Source: Vogesella sp. XCS3 (GTDB taxonomy: Bacteria > Pseudomonadota > Gammaproteobacteria > Burkholderiales > Chromobacteriaceae). From it: a stretch of DNA of 64,000 nucleotides. Made by a program: the position numbers and the translations under genes. Each line of letters begins with the position of its first letter. Position 1 is the stretch's first letter. Shown here piece after piece: positions 17,959 to 26,155 of the stretch. The notes below the pieces were generated by a model. The model was not told the origin of the DNA. It did not search any database and saw nothing but the letters and a program-made list of their open reading frames with translations. The stretch lies in the NCBI RefSeq assembly GCF_020616155.1, contig NZ_CP085530.1:1927001-1991000 (forward strand), given 5' to 3'.

Positions 17959-19431
17959 TCAGCGCTCTACCTTGTAACGCGGCGGCAGCAACAGTGCAGG
18001 CACTTCGCGCTGGCGTTGCGGCAGGATACGCCCGCCAATGCCCAGCTTCACCGTCTTGCGGCCTTCGCCTTCGTCGTGTGTATCGCGTGCGTCACGGCTA
18101 TCCGGCACGTGGCGGCTATCGCGACGGGGCTTATCGCCATACAGCGACGGGCTACGCTCGCCACGCTCGGCGCGTTCGCTACGGCGCGGGGCGTCCGGAC
18201 GGTCGGTGCGCTCGGCACGCTCGCTGCGTTCCGGGCGTTCGCTACGCTCGCGACGCGGCGCACTGTCGGCCTCGTCACGCGGTGGGCGGCCACCAAAACC
18301 CTCAGGCAGCGGCAGCGGCGGCAAGGTTTGGCGGGTCAGCTTTTCGATCGCCTCGTGCTGGCGCGTCTCGTCCGGGCTCATCAGCGAGATGGCCACACCG
18401 GAGGCACCAGCACGGCCGGTACGGCCAATGCGGTGAACGTAGTCTTCCGGCGAGTTCGGCATTTCGTAGTTCACTACGAATGGCAGCTCGGAAATGTCCA
18501 GACCACGGGCCGCCACGTCGGTGGCTACCAGTACTTTGACTTCGCCGCTCTTGAAGCGCTCCAGCGTTTCCAGACGGGCGCTCTGCGCCTTGTCGCCGTG
18601 GATGGCTTCGGCGGCGTGGCCGTCGCGCTTCAGGTCGCGCGACAGCTGGTCGGCCGAAATCTTGGTCTTGCAGAACACAATGACTTGGCTCATTTCGCGC
18701 TGGCGAATCAGGTGCGACAGCAAGGCGCGCTTGCGGAAACCGTCTACGGCAAACACCAGCTGCTCGACCTGGGCGTTGGTCGAGTTCTGGCGGGCCACTT
18801 CCACCGTTTGCGGGTCGCGCATGAAGTCTGCGGCCAACCTTTTGATCTCGGGCGCGAAGGTAGCGGAGAACAGCAGGGTCTGGCGCTCTTTGGGCAGCAG
18901 CGACATGATCTTGCGGATGTCCTGGATAAAGCCCATGTCCAGCATACGGTCGGCTTCGTCCAGTACCAGCACGTCTACCTTGTTCAGCTGGATGGTTTTT
19001 TGCTGGATGTGGTCCAGCAGGCGGCCCGGGGTGGCGATGACGATTTCGATGCCACGGCGCAGCTCGGCGACCTGCGGGTCCATATTCATGCCGCCGTACA
19101 CGGTGGTTGTACGTAGCGGCAGGTATTTGGTATACGCCTTGGCATTTACGCCAATCTGGTCGGCCAGCTCACGTGTGGGCGACAGAATCAGCGCACGCAC
19201 CGGGTGCATGGCTGGCGAAACGCTGGGGTTGGCAAACTTTTTCAGACGCTCCAGGATAGGCAGCAAGAATGCAGCAGTCTTGCCTGTACCGGTTTGGGCG
19301 GCTGCCAGCAAATCACGGCCGGACAACACCAGTGGAATGGCCTTGGCCTGGATGGGGGTAGCTTCCGAGTACCCCATTTCGTCGATGGCACGCAGGATTT
19401 CAGGTGCCAGGCCTAGCTCGGCAAACGACAT
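17959..19431 (-). CDS. rhlE: DEAD-box RNA helicase RhlE
   Basis: A 490-residue ATP-dependent RNA helicase, likely acting in ribosome assembly and RNA turnover. The Q motif (YSEATPIQAKAIP), Walker A AQTGTGKTAAF, DEAD box VLDEADRMLDMGF, motif III FSATF and motif VI HRIGRTGRAG are present in order. After residue ~370 comes a highly charged tail rich in Arg, Glu and Ser (ERSERPERSERAERT-type repeats), a usual RNA-binding extension. The frame is open to 19470, but GGAG eight bases before the ATG at 19431 and the family start MSFAELGL decide the start. A small hairpin (TTGCCC/GGGCAA, 19451-19470) lies just upstream. Confidence 0.94.
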   Translation of the reverse strand: MSFAELGLAPEILRAIDEMGYSEATPIQAKAIPLVLSGRDLLAAAQTGTGKTAAFLLPILERLKKFANPSVSPAMHPVRALILSPTRELADQIGVNAKAYTKYLPLRTTTVYGGMNMDPQVAELRRGIEIVIATPGRLLDHIQQKTIQLNKVDVLVLDEADRMLDMGFIQDIRKIMSLLPKERQTLLFSATFAPEIKRLAADFMRDPQTVEVARQNSTNAQVEQLVFAVDGFRKRALLSHLIRQREMSQVIVFCKTKISADQLSRDLKRDGHAAEAIHGDKAQSARLETLERFKSGEVKVLVATDVAARGLDISELPFVVNYEMPNSPEDYVHRIGRTGRAGASGVAISLMSPDETRQHEAIEKLTRQTLPPLPLPEGFGGRPPRDEADSAPRRERSERPERSERAERTDRPDAPRRSERAERGERSPSLYGDKPRRDSRHVPDSRDARDTHDEGEGRKTVKLGIGGRILPQRQREVPALLLPPRYKVER

Positions 19432-19485
19432 GTCAGGAACTCCATCAGCCTTGCCCGCTTTATTGGGCAAAGCCGTTTATAAACG

Positions 19486-19521
19486 ATTAAAAAGCGAAGC
19501 GCCGCCAGTGCCTGGCGGCGC
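19486..19521 (-). terminator. terminator of the CobD/CbiB-family gene
   Basis: On the minus strand a 10-bp GC stem (GCGCCGCCAG/CTGGCGGCGC) with a 3-base loop is followed by TTCGCTTTTTAAT. It lies between this gene's stop and rhlE. Confidence 0.8.
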
Positions 19522-19536
19522 ATCATGCGTCCGGCC

Positions 19537-20454
19537 CTAGCCGAACAGGCTGACCACACTGATCAGCAGAATGACAAACAGCCACAGCAGTACCGTGCGC
19601 CATACCAGACCCACCGCACTCTTCAGGTATTGCGGGTCGGCTTCATCACCCACACCCAGCTCGGGGCGGAAATTGATGGTGTAGTTTTGGCGCAGCGGGT
19701 CGCCCAGCTTGACACCCAGCGCGCCGGCAGCAGAAGCCAGCAGAATACCGGTGGCGTAATTGCCCCAGGTTTTCGCCTGCGAGCGCCAGCAGTAAACCGC
19801 ATCTTCAAAGTCGCCCATTACGGCAAAGCTTGCGGCAGTCAAACGTACCGGCAACCAGTCCAGCCATTCACCCGCGCGGCCGGCAAAGCGGCCGAACAAG
19901 TCATCCGCAGCACGGCCACCCCATTTCTGGGCCAGCAGCTGGGTGAAACGGTACAACACAGCCCCTGTCGGGCCAGGCAACAACACAAACCAGAACATGG
20001 TGCCAAACACGTGGCGGTAGCTGTCTACCACCCCTTGCTCTATCGCCAGGCGGGATACTTCACCAATACTCAGCTCGGCCGTCGGCTGATTGGTCCAGCT
20101 GGCCAGTGCCTGCTTGGCCTCCAGCTCCTGGCCATCATTGAGTGCCAGGGAAATTTCAGAGAAGTAGCTGGAGAAATGGCGAAAGCCCATGGTCAGGTAC
20201 AGCACCAGCACGTTCCATACAAACCCCAGTACCGGGCTGATCGCACACAGCAGGTAAAACCCGCCGCCCGCCAGCAACAGCACAGGCAACATGGCTGCCA
20301 GCCAAGCCAGCACGCCATGACGGTTGTAACCCGCGTTCAGGGTGCGCTCCAGATGGTTGGCGTAACGGATGAACAGCAACAGTACCCGGTTACGGTTACC
20401 CAATGGGCGGAATTGCTCCAGAACCAGCGCGGCGATAAGTGAAATCAGGGTCAT
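19537..20454 (-). CDS. CobD/CbiB family membrane protein
   Basis: A 305-residue inner-membrane protein of the CobD/CbiB family, related also to AmpE. Four or five hydrophobic segments are evident (residues ~1-12, 50-90, 155-170, 205-225, 285-303), with family segments LVLEQFRPL, GRFAGRAGEWLDWLPVRLT and DFEDAVYCWRSQA. True CobD joins aminopropanol phosphate to cobyric acid in cobalamin synthesis, but no cobalamin genes are nearby and many betaproteobacterial homologues are annotated only by family, so the function is open. It is followed by its own terminator, which separates it from rhlE. Confidence 0.8.
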   Translation of the reverse strand: MTLISLIAALVLEQFRPLGNRNRVLLLFIRYANHLERTLNAGYNRHGVLAWLAAMLPVLLLAGGGFYLLCAISPVLGFVWNVLVLYLTMGFRHFSSYFSEISLALNDGQELEAKQALASWTNQPTAELSIGEVSRLAIEQGVVDSYRHVFGTMFWFVLLPGPTGAVLYRFTQLLAQKWGGRAADDLFGRFAGRAGEWLDWLPVRLTAASFAVMGDFEDAVYCWRSQAKTWGNYATGILLASAAGALGVKLGDPLRQNYTINFRPELGVGDEADPQYLKSAVGLVWRTVLLWLFVILLISVVSLFG

Positions 20455-20529
20455 GGGTCTGCGGAAAGGTATTGGTTGTGGCCCGCGAAGGAAGATACCA
20501 CAAAACCGTCATCAGGCGGGCAGCTGCGC

Positions 20530-21000
20530 TCAGGCGGACCCCAGGCGGCGGGAGCCACCTACACCGGAAGACAGGGTGCCGTGACGGCCATAGCCATCCA
20601 CGCCTTGCATGGCACTACGAAGGGAGTCGATGACTGCCGTGGCAAAACGCATACGCTCGTCGGCCATGCTGGCATTCAGGTCATTCAACGCTTTCAGACG
20701 CAATAGTGCAAGCTCAAGCGCCTGCCAGCATTGCTGCACCTCGCCAGGAGCCTGCTGCAACCATGGCAGCCAGTCATCCTGCTGCGCCAACCCTGCAGCC
20801 TGCTGCAAGGCAAGGCGCTGCGCGCGCAACCCTGAAAGCTGCGTCAGCTGCTGCATTTTTTGTTGCGCAAGCTCTTCAATCTGAAAAGCGTCCATACGCA
20901 AAATGGCCTGCTGTTCCTGCTGCAGTATCGACTGCAACGTTTCCAGCAAGGCCATTTCAGACTGGCACGAGGCCAGAAATACCGCTACATCCATTTGCAT
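20530..21000 (-). CDS. flgN: flagellar export chaperone FlgN
   Basis: A 156-residue, strongly helical, Gln/Leu-rich protein. It matches the FlgN pattern: an N-terminal helical bundle, then a C-terminal tail with the typical YGRHGTLSS stretch. FlgN escorts hook-associated proteins FlgK and FlgL to the flagellar export gate. It lies 30 bases after flgM on the same strand, and the order flgA-flgM-flgN is the classic arrangement. The start could be either of two Met codons (residues 1 and 3). Confidence 0.85.
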   Translation of the reverse strand: MQMDVAVFLASCQSEMALLETLQSILQQEQQAILRMDAFQIEELAQQKMQQLTQLSGLRAQRLALQQAAGLAQQDDWLPWLQQAPGEVQQCWQALELALLRLKALNDLNASMADERMRFATAVIDSLRSAMQGVDGYGRHGTLSSGVGGSRRLGSA

Positions 21001-21030
21001 CAGTCCGGTTTACAACCCTGGCGTGCCAGT

Positions 21031-21333
21031 TTACCGCGCCAGCAGCTCCTGCGCAGAAGCAATCAGGCTATCGGCGATAGCACCGGGGTTGATCTTGAAC
21101 TCGCCGGCAGCGATGGCAGCCTTGATCGAGGCTACTTTGTCGGCATCGAAAGCCGGGGCTGCTGCTGCAGCCTGCTCCATGCCCTGCAGGCGGCTGGCAA
21201 ACGGATTGATCGCAACGCTTTCACCGCCATCGGCACGCGAAGATGCCTTGGCACTTGCATCGCTTTCTTTCGGGCTGGTACGGCTGGGGGCAGCGTAGCT
21301 GGCTGCAACCTTGCCTGAGTTGTCGATTTTCAT
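21031..21333 (-). CDS. flgM: anti-sigma-28 factor FlgM
   Basis: A 100-residue, largely disordered protein beginning MKIDNSGKVAASY. It carries the C-terminal sigma-binding region DADKVASIKAAIAAGEFKIN followed by PGAIADSLIASAQELL, matching FlgM. It holds the flagellar sigma factor FliA inactive until the hook is complete and FlgM is exported. It sits between flgA and flgN; the 70-base gap after flgA could hold its own promoter, though I cannot identify one. Confidence 0.92.
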   Translation of the reverse strand: MKIDNSGKVAASYAAPSRTSPKESDASAKASSRADGGESVAINPFASRLQGMEQAAAAAPAFDADKVASIKAAIAAGEFKINPGAIADSLIASAQELLAR

Positions 21334-21403
21334 GATTTACCTGCACTGCTTTTTATCGGTTATTTCTATTATCGCCCGAAAAATCCGAAACTTGACGCTT
21401 TTT

Positions 21404-22078
21404 TTAGGGCACGAATACCGAAACACTACCATCCGCTTCCACGATGCCAGAAACCACCTTGCCGTTTCCAGCACGCACATTCACGCGCTCGCCCACGCCA
21501 GCGTTACCCAGCGCGGTAGCGTCACTACCGATGACGAAACCATCGCCTTTTGCCTGCAGGCGCACCGGCTGATTCATTTTGACAACATAAGGCAGGCGCA
21601 GCTGCCCGCCCTGCAGTACGGTACCCGCCGGCAAGGTAGCGGTCACCATACGGCCGATTACCAGCTGCACGTCGCGTAGCCCTTGCGATGTCTGGTTGCG
21701 ATTGATAGCGGCCAGACGGATATCTGCCGCCTGTAGTACCTCGCCGCTGCGTACCAGCCGTGTCGTCACTACCGCTACCGGTAGCTCGCTCGCCGCAACC
21801 GGCAGCCGCAAAGTCCAGCCGGCTGCTGCACAACTCACTTCCAGCTGGCTACGTGGCGCACTACTGCCTGCCGGCCAGCCTGCCTGCAAATCTTGTGGGC
21901 AATTCGGCATGGCTGCCTTCTGGCGCGGCGCAGCCAGGCGGTATGCATAGCCGTCGTCCCCCTTCTGGCTTTGCAGGAATACTTCTGCCGCCTTTTCCGG
22001 TAGCCGCGTCTCGGCCGCCAACACTGCCGCCGCCAGCAGCAAGCTGCCTGGCAACCATAGAAGTTTGTGTCTATTCAT
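21404..22078 (-). CDS. flgA: flagellar basal-body P-ring formation protein FlgA
   Basis: A 224-residue periplasmic chaperone for assembly of the flagellar P ring. A signal peptide (LLWLPGSLLLAAAVLAAE) precedes the domain; the C-terminal SAF-like part contains LVRSGEVLQAADIRL, LVIGRMVTATLPAGTVLQ and QLRLPYVVKMNQPVRLQAKG, all family hallmarks. The frame is open to 22144, but MNRHKLLWLPGS gives a sensible export signal. It is divergent from the autotransporter gene. No other flagellar genes fall in the window, so this is the usual detached flgAMN group. Confidence 0.92.
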   Translation of the reverse strand: MNRHKLLWLPGSLLLAAAVLAAETRLPEKAAEVFLQSQKGDDGYAYRLAAPRQKAAMPNCPQDLQAGWPAGSSAPRSQLEVSCAAAGWTLRLPVAASELPVAVVTTRLVRSGEVLQAADIRLAAINRNQTSQGLRDVQLVIGRMVTATLPAGTVLQGGQLRLPYVVKMNQPVRLQAKGDGFVIGSDATALGNAGVGERVNVRAGNGKVVSGIVEADGSVSVFVP

Positions 22079-22227
22079 ATCCTGATTGTAACGCCAGTAC
22101 AACAAACGGTCGGCCAATACGGCCCTATCGAACAATTGTTTCAATTAACCACAACAAACGAGCTTATGCTCTAAAAAATACAAAAAACCTCTGGCAACAC
22201 GCCAGACACAACACGAGGAGCTACACC

Positions 22228-24309
22228 ATGCGCACTACTCTGCGCGCCGCCGTCATGGCTGCCCTGCTTTCGCCTGCTGCTTTCGCTGGCAGCAGCTACA
22301 GCAATATCTATTTCTTTGGTGACAGCCTCACCGACACCGGTGCCTTTGGTGGCCAAGCCTATCCCAATGGTTCCGGCGGCTTCATCATCTTGCCAGCCGA
22401 CGCACGCTGGACAACCAATAATGCGGCCAACCACGCCAATATTCTGGCAGGCAGATTAGGACTCACCGTCTCGGTGAACAATGCTGACCTAACCGTACAA
22501 AAGACAGGCAATAACTTTGCCCAAGGCGGGGCCCAATCGGTTACCTACGCTACCGGCGCAACGCTACCCAATAGCAGCAGTACACAAACCGCCGGCCCCG
22601 GCGGGCTGGACATCCGCGACCTGCCGCAGCAAGTACAAGACTACCTGTCTGCCAATGGTGGCAAGGCCAATCCGAATGCAGTGTACTTTGTCTGGAGCGG
22701 CGGCAACGACATTCCTACCGCAGCGGGTGCCGGCAGCAGCAATGCTTCCACCGTGGCGACCGCCGCTGCCAACAGCCTGGCCACCCAGATTGGCGTACTG
22801 AACAAGGCAGGTGCCAAACTGATCATCGCCCCCAACCTGCCTTCTTTCGGCAATACCCCGGCAGCAATGTATGCCGTTATCGATGGGGCAACTACCGACG
22901 AAAGCACCAGAAACACGCTGAAAGGTATCGTGGCGGGCGTTCTGCGCAGCGAAGCCACGCCCACCTCCGCCTCGCAAACCGCCCTGACAAACAAGGCGCT
23001 GGCAGCACTGGCAGCAGCACTTAGCGGTGGCGCTACCAGCGGCAGTACTTTCGATAGCCGGCTCACCCAGGTTACCGACGGCTACAACACCAGCAAAACC
23101 GGCCTGAACAACCTGTCCACCCTCTATAACACCTCGGCCGATGGTGCCATCTCCGCCACGGGTGCCAATGTCGTGCGCGCCAACGTCAACGCCCTGTTTG
23201 CCGAAGTACTGGCCAACCCGGCAGCCTACGGTATCGACAACGTTACCGGCCCGGCGTGCGGTACTACCTCGTCGCTGATCTGCACCACTGCCAACGTCAC
23301 CGGCAGCCTGAGCTACCTGTTTGCCGACGACCGCCACCCCACGCCTACCACCCACGCCCTGCTGGGCAACTATTTTGCCAGCCTGCTGCAAGCGCCCTAC
23401 TTTGCCGAAGCGCTGGCCAATGTGCCGGCCGCCGCCAGCAGCCGGCTGGGCAGCACCCTGGATGCCCGCGCCCGTGCGCTGGACCATGAACCGCGCGCCG
23501 TAGGTACTGTCGGGGCATTCAGCAGCGTGACCGGCGGCAAGCAGGACGTTGGCCGCAACGGTGAGCAGGCCAAGGGCGAGCTGCTGACCGTGGGCGTGGA
23601 CTACCAGTTCACCCCGTCCCTCAGCGTAGGGATGGCCTTCACCCAGGGCAAGCTCGACACCAGCGTAGGCAAGCTGGGCAGCTATGACAGCCAGCACAGC
23701 CTGATGAGCGCCAGCGCCAACTACCGCAGCGGCGCGCTATGGCTGGATGGCGACGCCACCCTGGGCGTTGCCGATATCGATACGCGCCGTGTGGCCGACC
23801 TGGGCAGCGTCAAGCGCCAGGAAACCGGCAGCACGCGCGCCAACCACAACGGCCTGCGCCTGACCGCCGGCTACCGCATGCAGCAAGGCCATCTGCGCAC
23901 CGGCCCCTTTGCCGGCGTCGCCATGCAGCGCGGCCATGTGGCCGCCTTCAGCGAGCACGCCAACCAGAGTACCAGCATGCGCTTTGGCAAACAGGTGCTG
24001 GACTCCACCGTCCTGCAGGCGGGCTGGGAGCTGCAAGCGTCGCTGGGCACCATCACCCCTTACCTGATGATCAGCATGAAACAAGAACAAAACGACGACG
24101 CACGCATGCTGCAAAGCGGGGTATTCGGTACCCAGGGCGAGTTCACTGTCAGCGGCAGCCAACCAGACCGCAGCTGGGCGGAATGGCAAACCGGCGCCAC
24201 CGTCTCGCTGGGTAAAGGCATGAATGGCTATATCCAGGCCAGCGGCAGCAGTGGGCAAAAAGGCGGCAATGGCACGCGCTACAACCTGGGTCTGGCCGCC
24301 AGCTTCTGA
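22228..24309 (+). CDS. autotransporter GDSL esterase/lipase (EstA type)
   Basis: A 693-residue secreted enzyme. The signal peptide (AAVMAALLSPAAFA) is followed by a GDSL hydrolase passenger: FFGDSLTDTG with the nucleophile Ser33, the SGGNDIP oxyanion block, and the catalytic DDRHPTPTTHALLG with Asp and His. From about residue 415 a C-terminal beta-barrel (SVGMAFTQGKLDTS, NLGLAASF with terminal Phe) would insert in the outer membrane and display the esterase. Pseudomonas EstA has the same plan and affects rhamnolipids and motility. GAGGAG lies eight bases before the ATG, which fixes the start although the frame extends to 21760. The substrate is unknown. Confidence 0.92.
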   Translation: MRTTLRAAVMAALLSPAAFAGSSYSNIYFFGDSLTDTGAFGGQAYPNGSGGFIILPADARWTTNNAANHANILAGRLGLTVSVNNADLTVQKTGNNFAQGGAQSVTYATGATLPNSSSTQTAGPGGLDIRDLPQQVQDYLSANGGKANPNAVYFVWSGGNDIPTAAGAGSSNASTVATAAANSLATQIGVLNKAGAKLIIAPNLPSFGNTPAAMYAVIDGATTDESTRNTLKGIVAGVLRSEATPTSASQTALTNKALAALAAALSGGATSGSTFDSRLTQVTDGYNTSKTGLNNLSTLYNTSADGAISATGANVVRANVNALFAEVLANPAAYGIDNVTGPACGTTSSLICTTANVTGSLSYLFADDRHPTPTTHALLGNYFASLLQAPYFAEALANVPAAASSRLGSTLDARARALDHEPRAVGTVGAFSSVTGGKQDVGRNGEQAKGELLTVGVDYQFTPSLSVGMAFTQGKLDTSVGKLGSYDSQHSLMSASANYRSGALWLDGDATLGVADIDTRRVADLGSVKRQETGSTRANHNGLRLTAGYRMQQGHLRTGPFAGVAMQRGHVAAFSEHANQSTSMRFGKQVLDSTVLQAGWELQASLGTITPYLMISMKQEQNDDARMLQSGVFGTQGEFTVSGSQPDRSWAEWQTGATVSLGKGMNGYIQASGSSGQKGGNGTRYNLGLAASF

Positions 24310-24329
24310 TGCGGCCAACCTTAGCCACG

Positions 24330-24356
24330 CCCGCCACTGTCTGGCGGGCTTTTTCT
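24330..24356 (+). terminator. terminator of the autotransporter gene
   Basis: Stem CCCGCCA/TGGCGGG, loop CTGTC, then CTTTTTCTTTG. An exact TGCGGCCAAC copy lies between the stop codon and this hairpin. Confidence 0.85.
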
Positions 24357-24371
24357 TTGCCGCATCACCAT

Positions 24372-24402
24372 AAAGAAAAACCCCTTCCGGCAGGAAGGGG
24401 TT
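24372..24402 (-). terminator. terminator of the hom-thrC operon
   Basis: On the minus strand CCCCTTCC, loop TGCC, GGAAGGGG, then TTTTTCTTT. It starts 22 bases past the thrC stop and faces the autotransporter terminator. Confidence 0.85.
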
Positions 24403-24423
24403 GTAGGTTCAGGCTGCGATTGC

Positions 24424-25830
24424 TCAGCCCAGCGCCTGGCGTACGTAGGCCTTCACCGCATCGGCGTCGGCGTCGAACACCGTTACCTTTTGCGGCAGGT
24501 CTTCCAGGCCCTCGAAGCCGTCCGGGCGCGGTGCGTCGCGGTTCAGCGCCTCGCGGATGGTGTCGGCAAACTTGGCCGGCAGCGCGGTTTCCAGGCACAC
24601 AATCGTTTCGCCCGGCAGGCGCACTTCGCGCGCCACCTTGATGCCGTCGGCGGTATGCGTATCTACCACCACCTGGTCTTCGGCGTCTACGGTGCGGATG
24701 GTGGCCAGACGGTCGGCGTGGCTGCTCTTGCCGGACACAAAACCGAACTGCTCGCGCATCTGCGCCAGCTTGTCGCCCAGGTCGAAACCGCGGCCGGCGT
24801 CTACCTCGGCCCACAGTGCTGCCACGGCAGCGCCGTCACGGCCCAGCAGGTCGAACACGAAACGCTCGAAGTTGGACGCCTTGGAGATGTCCATCGACGG
24901 GCTGGACGTTACCCAGGTATTGGCGGTGCCACGCGGCTGGTAACGGCCGGTCTTGAAGAACTCGTCCAGTACGTCGTTTTCGTTGGTGGCCACGATCAGG
25001 CGTTGTACCGGCAAGCCCATCTGGCGGGCGATGTGGCCGGCGCAAACGTTGCCGAAGTTACCGGACGGCACGCAGAAGCTGACTTGCTCGTCGTTGCTAC
25101 TGGTGGCGTTGAAGTAGCCCTTGAAGTAGTACACCACCTGCGCCACCACACGCGCCCAGTTGATGGAGTTGACGGTGCCGATCTTGTACTGGCTTTTGAA
25201 GGCATGGTCGTTCTGCACTGCCTTCACGATGTCCTGGCAATCGTCGAACATGCCTTTGATGGCGATGTTGTGGATGTTGGCGTCCTGCAGGCTGTACATC
25301 TGCGCGCGCTGGAACGGGCTCATCAGGCCGTCCGGACTCAGCATGAACACGTTGATGCCCTTCTTGCCGCGCATGGCGTACTCGGCCGCCGAACCGGTAT
25401 CGCCGGAGGTGGCGCCCACGATGTTCAGCTGTTCACCCTTCTTGGCCAGCACGTACTCGAACAGGTTGCCCAGGAACTGCATGGCCATGTCCTTGAACGC
25501 CAGCGTTGGGCCGTTGGACAGCTCCAGAATCACCAGGCCGTCGTGCAGGCGTTTCACCGGGGTGATGGCCTCGCTGCCGTATACCTCGGCGGTGTAGGTG
25601 TGGTCCAGAATGGCCTTGAGGTCGGCTTCTGGAATATCTGTAGCAAACAGGCGGATGATCTCGAACGCCAGCTCGGCGTAGGACAGGTCGCGCCAGGCAT
25701 CCAGCTGGGCGCGGCCAACCTGCGGGTAGCTTTCCGGCAGCGCCAGGCCGCCGTCCGGTGCCAGGCCCATCAGGATAGTGTCGGAAAACGAAAGCGGCGC
25801 CATGCCGCCACGGGTGCTGATGTATTTCAT
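24424..25830 (-). CDS. thrC: threonine synthase
   Basis: A 468-residue PLP enzyme that converts O-phosphohomoserine to threonine. It begins MKYISTRGGMAPLSFSDTIL, has the PLP lysine in GPTLAFKDMAMQFLG, the phosphate loop VGATSGDTGSAAEYAMRGK and the segment FCVPSGNFGNVCAGHIARQM. It is of the longer threonine synthase class usual in proteobacteria. Only one base separates it from the preceding lipoprotein gene, and hom lies upstream of that, so homoserine formation and the last step of threonine synthesis are co-transcribed. thrB (homoserine kinase) is not in the window. Confidence 0.96.
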   Translation of the reverse strand: MKYISTRGGMAPLSFSDTILMGLAPDGGLALPESYPQVGRAQLDAWRDLSYAELAFEIIRLFATDIPEADLKAILDHTYTAEVYGSEAITPVKRLHDGLVILELSNGPTLAFKDMAMQFLGNLFEYVLAKKGEQLNIVGATSGDTGSAAEYAMRGKKGINVFMLSPDGLMSPFQRAQMYSLQDANIHNIAIKGMFDDCQDIVKAVQNDHAFKSQYKIGTVNSINWARVVAQVVYYFKGYFNATSSNDEQVSFCVPSGNFGNVCAGHIARQMGLPVQRLIVATNENDVLDEFFKTGRYQPRGTANTWVTSSPSMDISKASNFERFVFDLLGRDGAAVAALWAEVDAGRGFDLGDKLAQMREQFGFVSGKSSHADRLATIRTVDAEDQVVVDTHTADGIKVAREVRLPGETIVCLETALPAKFADTIREALNRDAPRPDGFEGLEDLPQKVTVFDADADAVKAYVRQALG

Positions 25831-25831
25831 G

Positions 25832-26155
25832 TTATCGAACCAGTGTGTTCAGGCATTGCAGGCCCACATTGAGCAAACGGCCCTGCCAGGCAGGCTCGGC
25901 CAGAATGTCTTTGCCTTTGGCCGACACTTCCAGCAGCTCGCTGTTGCTCAGGCCGGACACCAGCTTGTCGCTGGCGCAGCTGCAATAGCCATTGATCTTG
26001 CTTTGCGAGCTCAGCAAAGGCAGCAGCGGCGTGCTGGCAATCTTGCTGCGGCACGCATCGTTCAGCCGGTCCTGTGCCAGCTGGCGCGGGGCCAGCGTGG
26101 CGCAGCCCGCCAGCAGGCTGCTGGCGGCCAACAGGATAAGCAGGCGCTTAACCAT
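25832..26155 (-). CDS. small hypothetical lipoprotein inside the threonine operon
   Basis: A 107-residue protein with a clear lipoprotein signal, LLILLAASSLLAGC (Cys at about 18). The mature part is helical and holds three further cysteines, including the pair in NGYCSCASDK. I recognise no family. Its start overlaps the end of hom by eight bases and its stop is one base from thrC, so it is translated from the hom-thrC message. There is no obvious metabolic reason for a lipoprotein here; it may act in the envelope and be placed by chance. Full-length signal peptide, normal codon use and tight coupling argue that it is real. Confidence 0.75.
   Translation of the reverse strand: MVKRLLILLAASSLLAGCATLAPRQLAQDRLNDACRSKIASTPLLPLLSSQSKINGYCSCASDKLVSGLSNSELLEVSAKGKDILAEPAWQGRLLNVGLQCLNTLVR

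Noticed and set aside
19537..20454. Cobalamin biosynthesis locus
   Set aside because: Only a CobD/CbiB-family protein is present, with no other cobalamin gene near it; family membership alone does not show the pathway.
22564..23697. 377-codon minus-strand open frame opposite the autotransporter passenger
   Set aside because: Gly/Val/Gln-rich antisense translation of a repetitive Ala/Thr/Asn-rich passenger; no independent support.
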